Assembly (NCBI GenBank): GCA_946480685.1
Contig: CAMLLI010000017.1
Coordinates: forward strand, 1 to 14,087
DNA: 14,087 nucleotides
Reading direction: 5' to 3'
DNA from: an uncultured Flammeovirgaceae bacterium
Lineage (GTDB): Bacteria; Bacteroidota; Bacteroidia; Cytophagales; Cyclobacteriaceae
This document shows positions 8,091 to 14,087 of the stretch, in pieces. A program made the position numbers and the translations under genes. Position 1 is the stretch's first letter. The number at the start of each line of letters is the position of its first letter. The notes beneath the pieces are model-generated. The model was not told the origin of the DNA. It worked only from the letters and a program-made list of their open reading frames with translations, and searched no databases.

Positions 8091-8606
8091 GTGAAAAAGA
8101 TCATCTCTATTCTGTTCCTGTTATTACTATGCCTGTTGCTGGTATACTATTTTCTGCCCGAAGAACGCCTGCCGCCTCACACCCGTATTGATAAACTCGT
8201 AGTAATAAAAAGTGAACGCACCATGTATGCCTACACGAAAGGCAAACTTGTGAAAGTATATTCGATAGCCATCGGCAGGAATTCGGTTGGTGACAAAGAA
8301 TATGAAGGAGATAAGCGAACGCCTGAAGGATCGTATTACATTGAAGGTAAAAATCCCAACAGCGGATACCATAAGAACCTCGGTATTTCGTACCCGGATA
8401 AAACTGATCTGCAGGAAGCCAAAGCAAAAGGTGTGCGCCCTGGTGGTGATGTAAAGATACACGGCTTAAAAAACGGACGGGGACCACTCGGTAAATTTCA
8501 CCGGCTCCGCAACTGGACTGCCGGTTGCACTGCCGTAACGGATGAGGAGATGGATGAGCTTTACGATGCGGTTGCTATCGGCACACCGATTATCATCCGC
8601 CCATAG
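8091..8606 (+). CDS. L,D-transpeptidase (YkuD-fold) family protein, YafK-like
   Basis: 171 residues. An N-terminal hydrophobic segment (about 4-22) acts as signal anchor or signal peptide, placing the enzyme in the periplasm. The catalytic domain (about 33-171) starts LVVIKSERTMYAY and has VKIHG (His124) and NWTAGCTAVTDEEMDEL (141-157) with the catalytic Cys146. This variant of the usual SHGC motif, with T-x-GC-x-AVT, matches the YafK-type branch. YkuD enzymes act on meso-DAP stem peptides through a Cys acyl intermediate, making 3-3 cross-links or attaching or detaching outer-membrane proteins; which of these applies is unknown. The start is GTG 8091: no in-frame ATG occurs before residue 45, which would remove the export segment and first strand. 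It follows the VOC gene by 86 bases. Confidence 0.85.
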   Translation: MKKIISILFLLLLCLLLVYYFLPEERLPPHTRIDKLVVIKSERTMYAYTKGKLVKVYSIAIGRNSVGDKEYEGDKRTPEGSYYIEGKNPNSGYHKNLGISYPDKTDLQEAKAKGVRPGGDVKIHGLKNGRGPLGKFHRLRNWTAGCTAVTDEEMDELYDAVAIGTPIIIRP

Positions 8607-8719
8607 GGCTATCGGTCCCTTGGTAAAAAGGAATTTTGTATCTGGTATTCATAGTCGTTAGCATTGGTTTTTATATAGCTATAGTACCGCCTGGCATGTA
8701 TACTATATAGAGCCTTTCT

Positions 8720-8748
8720 AAAAAGCCGTCCGATCGGCCCTTATTTTT
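8720..8748 (+). terminator. Probable intrinsic terminator downstream of the L,D-transpeptidase gene
   Basis: An A run leads into GCCG (8725-8728), a six-base loop and CGGC (8735-8738), followed by CCTTATTTTT. The short GC stem with flanking A and T runs is terminator-like, though the stem is only 4 bp and it lies 114 bases past the stop codon. The same bases also pair imperfectly with 8776-8792 (see the repeat entry), so alternative folds are possible. Confidence 0.45.
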
Positions 8749-8799
8749 CAGGTATAGTATATATTAAAAGATTTATTAAGGCGGCTGATCGGTTATTTT
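8730..8799. repeat. Paired GATCGG/TTATTTT elements before the cysteine-rich gene
   Basis: GATCGG followed by TTATTTT occurs at 8732-8747 (with CCC between) and again, contiguous, at 8787-8799. Because CCGATCGG is itself palindromic, the two copies can also pair in inverted orientation: CCGATC (8730-8735) with GATCGG (8787-8792), extended by CTTA with TAAG. The AT-rich segment between contains TATAGTATATATTA. The arrangement could be a duplicated operator or an RNA switch between two hairpins; chance duplication is not excluded. Confidence 0.35.
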
Positions 8800-8825
8800 G
8801 ATTATCGTAAAAAAAGTGAACTTTG
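8798..8825 (+). promoter_or_regulatory. Candidate promoter of the cysteine-rich protein gene
   Basis: TTG at 8798-8800 (within TTTTG) and GAACTTTG at 8818-8825 are 17 bases apart, close to the Bacteroidota TTG/TAnnTTTG promoter arrangement; the first base of the -7 box is G instead of T. Transcription from it would begin within a few bases of the ATG at 8832, giving an almost leaderless mRNA. Confidence 0.3.
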
Positions 8826-8831
8826 GCACAC

Positions 8832-9188
8832 ATGAAAAATTCAAGTAGTCTTGTCTCTACCTCCCTGAAGAAGGCTCTGACCAATTGCATTGAGATATTG
8901 GAGACCTGCTCACTGGTGGTGAGAAGCGTTGATGACCCGAAGCTTATGCGACTGGGGAAAGTAGTGGGCGAATGCCTGGGAAGCTGCAAGAAGACGCTCA
9001 TGCTTATAAACAGTGAAGCAGAAGATGTAGTGGATTTCTTTCCGATATGCGAAGTATCCTGCAAAAAGTGCAGCGCTGCCTGCAAAGGTGTTGATCTTGA
9101 TATGTTTAAAAAGGCGGTGGTGGCGCTCACCGACTGCATTGCCGAAATACACTACGCCACACCGTCCGCCCGAAAAAATATACTTTAG
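8832..9188 (+). CDS. Cysteine-rich helical protein, resembles four-helix-bundle copper-storage (Csp/DUF326) proteins
   Basis: 118 residues from ATG 8832; an in-frame TTG three codons earlier lies in the presumed promoter box and is rejected. No signal peptide, so cytoplasmic. Nine cysteines (19, 26, 48, 52, 73, 77, 80, 84, 102) fall on predicted helices: CxxxC in ECLGSC, and CxxxCxxCxxxC in ICEVSCKKCSAAC. This spacing and the overall length match four-helix-bundle Csp/DUF326 proteins, whose inward-facing cysteines bind many Cu(I) ions. Those proteins usually carry more cysteines plus several histidines; here helix 1 and helix 4 are Cys-poor and only one His is present, so either capacity is reduced or the protein does something else. 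It stands alone, convergent with the MFS gene. Family assignment is by motif only. Confidence 0.5.
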   Translation: MKNSSSLVSTSLKKALTNCIEILETCSLVVRSVDDPKLMRLGKVVGECLGSCKKTLMLINSEAEDVVDFFPICEVSCKKCSAACKGVDLDMFKKAVVALTDCIAEIHYATPSARKNIL

Positions 9189-9226
9189 TAATCAGCGATT
9201 AGCTGAACGTTATAATTCATTAAACA

Positions 9227-10450
9227 TCACTCTTCAAAATCGAGGTCACGGCCAAATGTTTCTTTCATGTTGTAAAGTGCCAGCAGACCGATCATGATCG
9301 TTAGTGCTCCAACCACTGCACCGCTGGCAATCATACCTATATTTACCCGCAACAGTTCGAAGGCAAAAGTAAGCGGCAGCACCGTGGCCCGCACAACATT
9401 GGGCACCGTAGTAGCAACCGTAGCACGAATGTTGGTGCCAAACTGCTCGGCTGCAATCGTGACGAACAACGCCCAATAGCCAATGGAGAAACCAAGCAGC
9501 AAACAACTCATGTAGAACAATGTAACCGATGCCTGTGCAACAGTAAAATAGAGTGCTATAGCGAGAGCTGTTATACCCATAAAGATCAGCACTACCTTCT
9601 TACGACTTTGCAGGTATTGACTCAGACTACCGCTGCTTAAATCGCCCAGCGACAAACCGATATAACAGAACATTACCGCTTTACCGGCATCTACAATTCC
9701 GGGTACAGCAAGTGTAGCGGCAAACTCCGGTGAGAATGTAACGAGTATACCAATGACGAACCAGATGGGCAACCCGATAAAGATACACCGCACATAACTG
9801 ATAAACGTGCTATAGCGCGTGAACAACATAAAGAAGTTACCGCGCTCCACGGCCTTCGCTTTCGCAGCAGCAAACATACCCGACTCGGCAACACTATAGC
9901 GAAGCAGTAACAGGCACAAACCAAGACCACCGCCTATCCCATAGGCTATACGCCAGTCCGTATAGGCAGCAACAACGTAAGCAAGTACAGCACCGAGAAG
10001 TCCCACAGAGGCAACGAGTGTTGTTCCGTACCCGCGAATCTGCTTCGGCAATATCTCGGCCACCAAGGTTATACCGGCACCAAGCTCGCCCGCCAAACCT
10101 ATACCGGCTATAAAGCGAAGTATAGCATATTCGGGCACGGTAGACACAAACCCGTTGGCCAGGTTAGCGAGTGAGTATAAAAGAATGGAGCCAAACAGCA
10201 CAGACAGACGGCCGCGCTTGTCGCCCAACACGCCCCAGAGTATACCGCCTGCCAAAAGACCTGCCATCTGAACATTGATCAGAAATATACCCTGCTTCAG
10301 TAGTTCATCACCGCTTAAACCGAGTGCTTTGAGACTTGGTACACGAACAATACTAAACAACAACAGGTCGTATATATCTACAAAGTATCCCAACGCGGCA
10401 ATAACAACCGGTGGCTGGAGTACCTGCCTCCAGACGCTTTTATGTTCCAT
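9227..10450 (-). CDS. Major facilitator superfamily transporter (metabolite:H+ symporter-like)
   Basis: 407 residues, about 12 membrane helices. GYFVDIYDLLLF (21-32) with Asp25 and Asp28 in helix 1 is typical of MFS metabolite/H+ symporters. The helix 2-3 loop holds motif A, WGVLGDKRGR (72-81), and helix 4 holds RFIAGIGLAGELGAG (112-126), a signature of the organic-anion and sugar-porter-like branches. Helix 5 is Gly-rich. The substrate is probably a small organic acid or sugar derivative, driven by protons, across the inner membrane. It is the last gene of the leftward cluster, 86 bases after the second FAD oxidoreductase and separated from it by a strong inverted repeat, which may set its expression apart. 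ATG 10450 is followed by a short cytoplasmic N-terminus (MEHKSVWRQV), the normal form. Confidence 0.88.
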   Translation of the reverse strand: MEHKSVWRQVLQPPVVIAALGYFVDIYDLLLFSIVRVPSLKALGLSGDELLKQGIFLINVQMAGLLAGGILWGVLGDKRGRLSVLFGSILLYSLANLANGFVSTVPEYAILRFIAGIGLAGELGAGITLVAEILPKQIRGYGTTLVASVGLLGAVLAYVVAAYTDWRIAYGIGGGLGLCLLLLRYSVAESGMFAAAKAKAVERGNFFMLFTRYSTFISYVRCIFIGLPIWFVIGILVTFSPEFAATLAVPGIVDAGKAVMFCYIGLSLGDLSSGSLSQYLQSRKKVVLIFMGITALAIALYFTVAQASVTLFYMSCLLLGFSIGYWALFVTIAAEQFGTNIRATVATTVPNVVRATVLPLTFAFELLRVNIGMIASGAVVGALTIMIGLLALYNMKETFGRDLDFEE

Positions 10451-10481
10451 GCTATATATGTGATTTAGAAATGAACCGACA

Positions 10482-10528
10482 TGCTATAGCGAGGTATATA
10501 CAGCACTATATACCTCACTGTCATAGCA
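10482..10528 (-). promoter_or_regulatory. Long two-part inverted repeat between oxidoreductase and transporter genes
   Basis: GAGGTATATA (10491-10500) and TATATACCTC (10507-10516) are perfect 10-bp arms around the loop CAGCAC. Outside them TGCTAT (10482-10487) and ATAGCA (10523-10528) form a second 6-bp arm pair, with an internal loop of 3 versus 6 bases. It begins 8 bases past the stop of the oxidoreductase gene and ends 31 bases before the MFS start. Leftward it has no T run, so it does not look like an intrinsic terminator for this operon; rightward it is followed by TTTATTTTATTTC. It may be an mRNA-stabilising or attenuating hairpin, or an operator for a dimeric regulator. Confidence 0.6.
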
Positions 10529-10536
10529 CGTTTATT

Positions 10537-12387
10537 TTATTTCAATTGCTGATAGAGCTTATTCAACACGTCTTTACGACTCGAACCGGCCTGTGCCTGG
10601 AGTTTTATACCAGAAAGCTTCTCCCACGCAGCAAGTGTTGTCTCATCCGCCGGGTCATTCAGCCTGGCTTGCCAACCGGGGAGATATCCGCGCAGGCCCA
10701 TATACTGGATCATAGCGAAGTCTGCGTGATCTGGCTGTACATCCTGAAAGTATATCAGCGTTGCCTTTTGTGCGATCAGGATCTTCTGCAATTCCGGTAT
10801 TGCTATATTTCTTATTTTCTGATTATGATCGATGGCGAGCGATGCCGCTACACCAGCAGCTTGTCCTAATGCCATCCAGCACGGCTCCATGCGCAACGTT
10901 GAAAAGCCTATATGACTGCCCGATACCGGAACCGGCAGAATCAGATTGTCGATTGTCTTCGGCACCATCACGCCATACGGAACGGTATATACCTGCGAAG
11001 GATAACTCAGGAAACCATCGAGGTGTATACGGTTCGGTTCGCGTTTGCGCACGGCATGAGAGTCCAGGGCGTAGTGACTCGCGGTTACACTTGAAGCATG
11101 CAACGGTGGACGTTGTCCCGGGGCGGCTTCGGTAGCATCTTTTGCAGTAAAGAAATAGAGACCTTCAAACCTTCTTCCTTCGCGCACATATACCTGGCGT
11201 GGAAAGTTATCGTTATCGGTATATTCATCTTTTGCAAATCCCCACTCCTTCGCTGCCTTTCTGAAATGTTCCGGCAACGCTTTATCATTCTGCGCGAACC
11301 AGATCAACCCTTGTATATAGTTTCGCAGGCGTTGTGCATATTGATCGCGCCAAGCCCAGCCCGATGTTGGCCACGGCCAGTTCTCTTCGGGAAGATCGGT
11401 TGATATAAACGCCATGTGCTGGTTGTTAGCATCCGTCTTCGCGTTGGGCAACGCTACCATGTTGGTAATTTTAGCAATGCCCCAAACATCACCCGGTATT
11501 TTACTGGGCTTGCCGCTTGCTATATGCTTCCGGTTTTCTTCAAGCATCGCTGCTGTTACCTGCTGCATGTGTGCACCGGTATGCCGACCGGTCCAGACAT
11601 CTTCAATCAGCGATATATACTCTTCACGATTGTACTGTACCGGCTTCATAATCTCTATGCGATTAGCAGGATTGTTTGTGAGACATAACCTGTAATTATA
11701 GGACTGCACCGCGTTATCCCCTTGAAACGTAGAACCCTCTCCTTCCGGACCGCCCCAGTATTTATAGACTATACCGGCTCCCGGTTCGTGGAACTCGCCC
11801 TTACCTTCACGACCTAACCGGAACGGCACTTTTGCAGCAGCTCCAAGATCGCCCTCGTATGTAGCATCTACAAATACCTTACCGGTATACTCCTCGCGTT
11901 GCTGCGATTCACGATTTAGTATATATATCTTTTTGATCTGATCATTCTCGATAACGATATTCTGATCGAGGACATCGAACTGACGCATCTTGCGAATGGT
12001 GATCTTCCCTTTTTGCTCAGCCAGCATCTGTTCGAGTATCTGCTCGGCTACAGAAGGCTCAAAATGAAAACCATCCGAGCAATCTTTTACCTGTTTCGAA
12101 TCAGCACCATACTTTGATATATAGTATTGTTTTACTCGCGTGATGAACTCGGAAAATAAACCTGTTGTAGCGCCACGCGTTGCAATATCCGTAGCACCCA
12201 GACCATTGGCCGGCAAGCCACCGATGTGCGTAGTGCGTTCGAGTATAACAGAACTCTTACCTTCGCGGGCTGCCGCAATGGCTGTCATGATACCGCCCGG
12301 TGTACCACCCACAATCACCAGGTCGTATTGTGCATACGCACAGGTCGCTATCAGCCATAATATATAGCTTGCTATTATTTTTTTCAT
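10537..12387 (-). CDS. Exported FAD-dependent oxidoreductase (FAD_oxidored/xanthan-lyase-associated family)
   Basis: 616 residues. Residues 1-19 form a Sec-type signal peptide (MKKIIASYILWLIATCAYA|Q) without twin arginines. The Rossmann FAD motif follows at once: DLVIVGGTPGGIMTAIAAA (22-40) with acidic Glu50 for the adenosine ribose and HIGG (54-57). DATYEGDL (174-181) and the C-terminal VPYGVMVPKTIDNLILPVP and GSHIGFSTLRMEPCWMALGQAAG blocks complete the FAD_oxidored (PF12831-type) fold. Members are often labelled xanthan lyase or putative oxidoreductase; substrate and electron acceptor are not known from sequence. About 60 C-terminal residues add a helical segment. It shares many blocks with the next upstream gene (YEGDL, YNYRLCLT, EYTDND, YVREGRR), so the two are paralogues, 57 bases apart in one presumed operon. 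Confidence 0.85.
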   Translation of the reverse strand: MKKIIASYILWLIATCAYAQYDLVIVGGTPGGIMTAIAAAREGKSSVILERTTHIGGLPANGLGATDIATRGATTGLFSEFITRVKQYYISKYGADSKQVKDCSDGFHFEPSVAEQILEQMLAEQKGKITIRKMRQFDVLDQNIVIENDQIKKIYILNRESQQREEYTGKVFVDATYEGDLGAAAKVPFRLGREGKGEFHEPGAGIVYKYWGGPEGEGSTFQGDNAVQSYNYRLCLTNNPANRIEIMKPVQYNREEYISLIEDVWTGRHTGAHMQQVTAAMLEENRKHIASGKPSKIPGDVWGIAKITNMVALPNAKTDANNQHMAFISTDLPEENWPWPTSGWAWRDQYAQRLRNYIQGLIWFAQNDKALPEHFRKAAKEWGFAKDEYTDNDNFPRQVYVREGRRFEGLYFFTAKDATEAAPGQRPPLHASSVTASHYALDSHAVRKREPNRIHLDGFLSYPSQVYTVPYGVMVPKTIDNLILPVPVSGSHIGFSTLRMEPCWMALGQAAGVAASLAIDHNQKIRNIAIPELQKILIAQKATLIYFQDVQPDHADFAMIQYMGLRGYLPGWQARLNDPADETTLAAWEKLSGIKLQAQAGSSRKDVLNKLYQQLK

Positions 12388-12444
12388 GTGTATAGTGACA
12401 GTGCTTGCGCACCTTTACAATGAATACTTGTTATTCTGTTTGGA

Positions 12445-14087
12445 TTATTTTACCGGCACCCAGATCACCGCATCGGCCAGTACTTTACCATCGGCTTGTG
12501 CATTGGATATTTCTGCATAGGCGGATTTGCCCTTCGTTAAGGTATATTTTCCAACCGGAACCCATTCGCCCGAAGTTTGTCCTTCCACAATTATATCCGA
12601 TGACTTGATGGCTTGCTGGTATTGCTTTTTACCATCCGAAAGTGTTACAAAAATCTGTGAGGACATGCCTGATACTTTCGGGAAGTATATATATACCTGG
12701 TACGTTCCGTTTTGCGGAATATTCGGCGTAAAGCGAACGGCTTCTTTACCGCTGCCTGCTTCGCTTACAAAGAATGACGGACCGTAACCACCTTTCTTCT
12801 CAACAGTCCAATTGCCTTGTTTCGTTACTTGTGTAGGATCGTCATTGTCTACCAGCACATCAAACAGTTTACCATCGGCGAGCGGGTTGGCTTTCAGTTC
12901 CTGCTGCAACTTCGCGATGTCGATTGACTGAATGCTTTTATTTCCGTCAATGGCGTGTACCGCAGCCGTTGCAGAAGATTGTGCCAACACCATAAACACC
13001 GGCTCCATGCGAATAGAACCATACGCTATATGTGTTGCCGAAAGACAAACCGGCACAAACAAATTGTTGCATTCAGATGCCTTTGGGACAATAGAACCGT
13101 ACGCGATCGGGTATGGACCAAAGCCGCCAACTTCAACGTTACCTTCGTTCTTCACCTGTCCATTCACGACTACGCGTTGACAGTTGTGTGAGTCCATCGT
13201 ATAGGCTGCCATGCCGACACCATCCTTCACCACTTCTTTTCCTTCGCAGTTAGCCTGGCTCATTACATAACTTCCAACCATGCGTCTCGCTTCACGAATG
13301 TATAGCTGAGGCGACCAATTGCCATTGTCGGTATACTCATCTTTCGGATAGCCCCACTTCAACATTTCGTTTCGGAGTTCAACCGGAACTCTCGGATCGT
13401 GACCATAGAAATATAGCAGCCCTTTGGTATAGCGTTCGTGTTCACCGATAATTTGTCTGCGTTGCTCATAGGTTCCGTCCGGGTATTTATAGTTCATGCC
13501 GATCATATCCGTTGAAAAACCACCGCGGTTGTTAATGTCGGTTTTGTTATTGGGCATGCGACTCCAGATAAAATAATCATCGAGTCTTTTCCTGGATGGA
13601 TTGGCTTTCAACAAGCGTACTGCGAGTTCATACCGGGTAGAGTCGTAGTCTTCCGGTCTTGTAATCGGCACCATGTTATTCTTATCAGACGTAAGACAGA
13701 TGCGATAATTATAGGCCTGCACTTTTTTATCACCTGTACCATTCGGTTGCAACGTTTCACGGCTCACGCCCCACACCAGACCGCTCTCCGGTTTCCCGGG
13801 AATTATATAGGGATCTATACCATCCTGGAACTGATGCCCATGCATCAGCTGCACGCCGTTGATAGTCTCATTGTAATCTTTATTATCCTCACGCCCTACC
13901 ACGTACGACACTCCGGCTTTCGCCATCAGGTCACCTTCATAACCGCAGTCGATATATACCTTCGCGCGAACGATGACCCCAGCAGCACTGCGATCAACCG
14001 CATTCTCTAGCACAACCTCAGTAATGCGAGCCCCCTGCTTCTTTACATCTCTAAGCCGTGTATCATACAGCACCTGAAAATTTCCCT
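12445..14087 (-). CDS. FAD-dependent oxidoreductase with golvesin/xanthan-lyase-type C-terminal domain (5' end outside window)
   Basis: The frame is open to the window edge; at least 546 residues are visible and the N-terminal Rossmann FAD-binding segment is missing. The visible part starts GNFQVLYDTRLRDV, then AKVYIDCGYEGDLM, VQAYNYRICLT, EYTDNGNWSPQLYIREARR, YTMDSH, and YGSIVPKASECNNLFVPV...IAYGSIRMEP, the same blocks in the same order as the neighbouring 616-residue protein. The last ~135 residues (VLVDNDDPTQVTKQGNWTV, GYGPSFF, GTYQVYIYFP, GEWVPVGKYTL, ADAVIWVPV) form the beta-sandwich found at the C-terminus of golvesin and xanthan-lyase-related proteins, thought to bind carbohydrate or cell surface. 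No T9SS tail follows. The neighbour lacks this domain. Presumably exported and first of the three-gene leftward operon visible here; export cannot be verified without its N-terminus. Confidence 0.82.
   Translation of the reverse strand, partial: GNFQVLYDTRLRDVKKQGARITEVVLENAVDRSAAGVIVRAKVYIDCGYEGDLMAKAGVSYVVGREDNKDYNETINGVQLMHGHQFQDGIDPYIIPGKPESGLVWGVSRETLQPNGTGDKKVQAYNYRICLTSDKNNMVPITRPEDYDSTRYELAVRLLKANPSRKRLDDYFIWSRMPNNKTDINNRGGFSTDMIGMNYKYPDGTYEQRRQIIGEHERYTKGLLYFYGHDPRVPVELRNEMLKWGYPKDEYTDNGNWSPQLYIREARRMVGSYVMSQANCEGKEVVKDGVGMAAYTMDSHNCQRVVVNGQVKNEGNVEVGGFGPYPIAYGSIVPKASECNNLFVPVCLSATHIAYGSIRMEPVFMVLAQSSATAAVHAIDGNKSIQSIDIAKLQQELKANPLADGKLFDVLVDNDDPTQVTKQGNWTVEKKGGYGPSFFVSEAGSGKEAVRFTPNIPQNGTYQVYIYFPKVSGMSSQIFVTLSDGKKQYQQAIKSSDIIVEGQTSGEWVPVGKYTLTKGKSAYAEISNAQADGKVLADAVIWVPVK

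Noticed and set aside
8107..8487. 126-codon minus-strand frame inside the L,D-transpeptidase gene
   Set aside because: Antisense to a frame with intact catalytic His and Cys motifs; no family features of its own.
9189..9226. Small hairpin TCAGC/GCTGA between the convergent cysteine-rich and MFS genes as a bidirectional terminator
   Set aside because: Only a 5-bp stem with no T run on either side; not supportable as a terminator.
10411..11135. Plus-strand frames of 124-152 codons across the end of the FAD oxidoreductase gene
   Set aside because: They are antisense to conserved family blocks and the first spans the intergenic inverted repeat.
10537..14087. Labelling the FAD enzymes as true xanthan lyases
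   Set aside because: The name is often transferred with this family, but the visible catalytic fold is an FAD oxidoreductase; no polysaccharide lyase domain is seen.

Overview
The window looks like chromosomal DNA of a Bacteroidota bacterium, most likely a Cytophagales-type gliding or polysaccharide-degrading lineage. The main evidence is two proteins that end in type IX secretion system (T9SS) sorting domains: one type A (YPNP...GTYLLKL...RKIVV) and one type B (gliding-motility CTERM, IPNVITPGNGDDLN...YNRWG...GIYFFEV). Short Sec signal peptides, mid-range GC, scarce Shine-Dalgarno sequences and an outer-membrane beta-barrel protein agree with this. I see no rRNA, tRNA, CRISPR array, insertion sequence, phage gene or SusC/SusD pair.

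Layout. Positions 1-161 (minus) hold the N-terminus of a Cof-type HAD phosphatase cut by the window edge. Positions 289-2187 (minus) encode a secreted glycoside hydrolase with strong GH44 (xyloglucanase/endoglucanase) motifs and a T9SS type A tail. Positions 2408-5701 (minus) encode a roughly 1,100-residue surface protein: an N-terminal domain, a seven-bladed SBBP-type propeller, PKD and Ig-like domains, and a T9SS type B tail. A 567-base gap (5702-6268) separates it from a divergent rightward block: a beta-barrel protein (6269), a strong intrinsic terminator (7085-7117), a membrane-anchored conserved protein (7169) overlapping a VOC/glyoxalase-fold protein (7609) by one base, an L,D-transpeptidase/YafK-like protein (8091), and a cysteine-rich small protein that resembles four-helix-bundle copper-storage proteins (8832).

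Convergent to that block is a leftward cluster running from the right edge. It contains an FAD-dependent oxidoreductase with a golvesin/xanthan-lyase-type C-terminal domain (5' end missing), a paralogous FAD-dependent oxidoreductase with a Sec signal peptide, and an MFS transporter, with gaps of only 57 and 86 bases. This looks like one catabolic operon in which an exported enzyme pair acts on a small molecule or glycan-derived compound and the MFS protein carries substrate or product across the inner membrane. A long near-perfect inverted repeat lies between the second oxidoreductase and the transporter. The substrate cannot be read from the sequence.

The points most worth following are the exported FAD enzymes without a visible Tat signal, the inverted repeat before the transporter, the cysteine-rich protein with its odd upstream repeats, and an apparent excess of the tetramer TATA across coding DNA.
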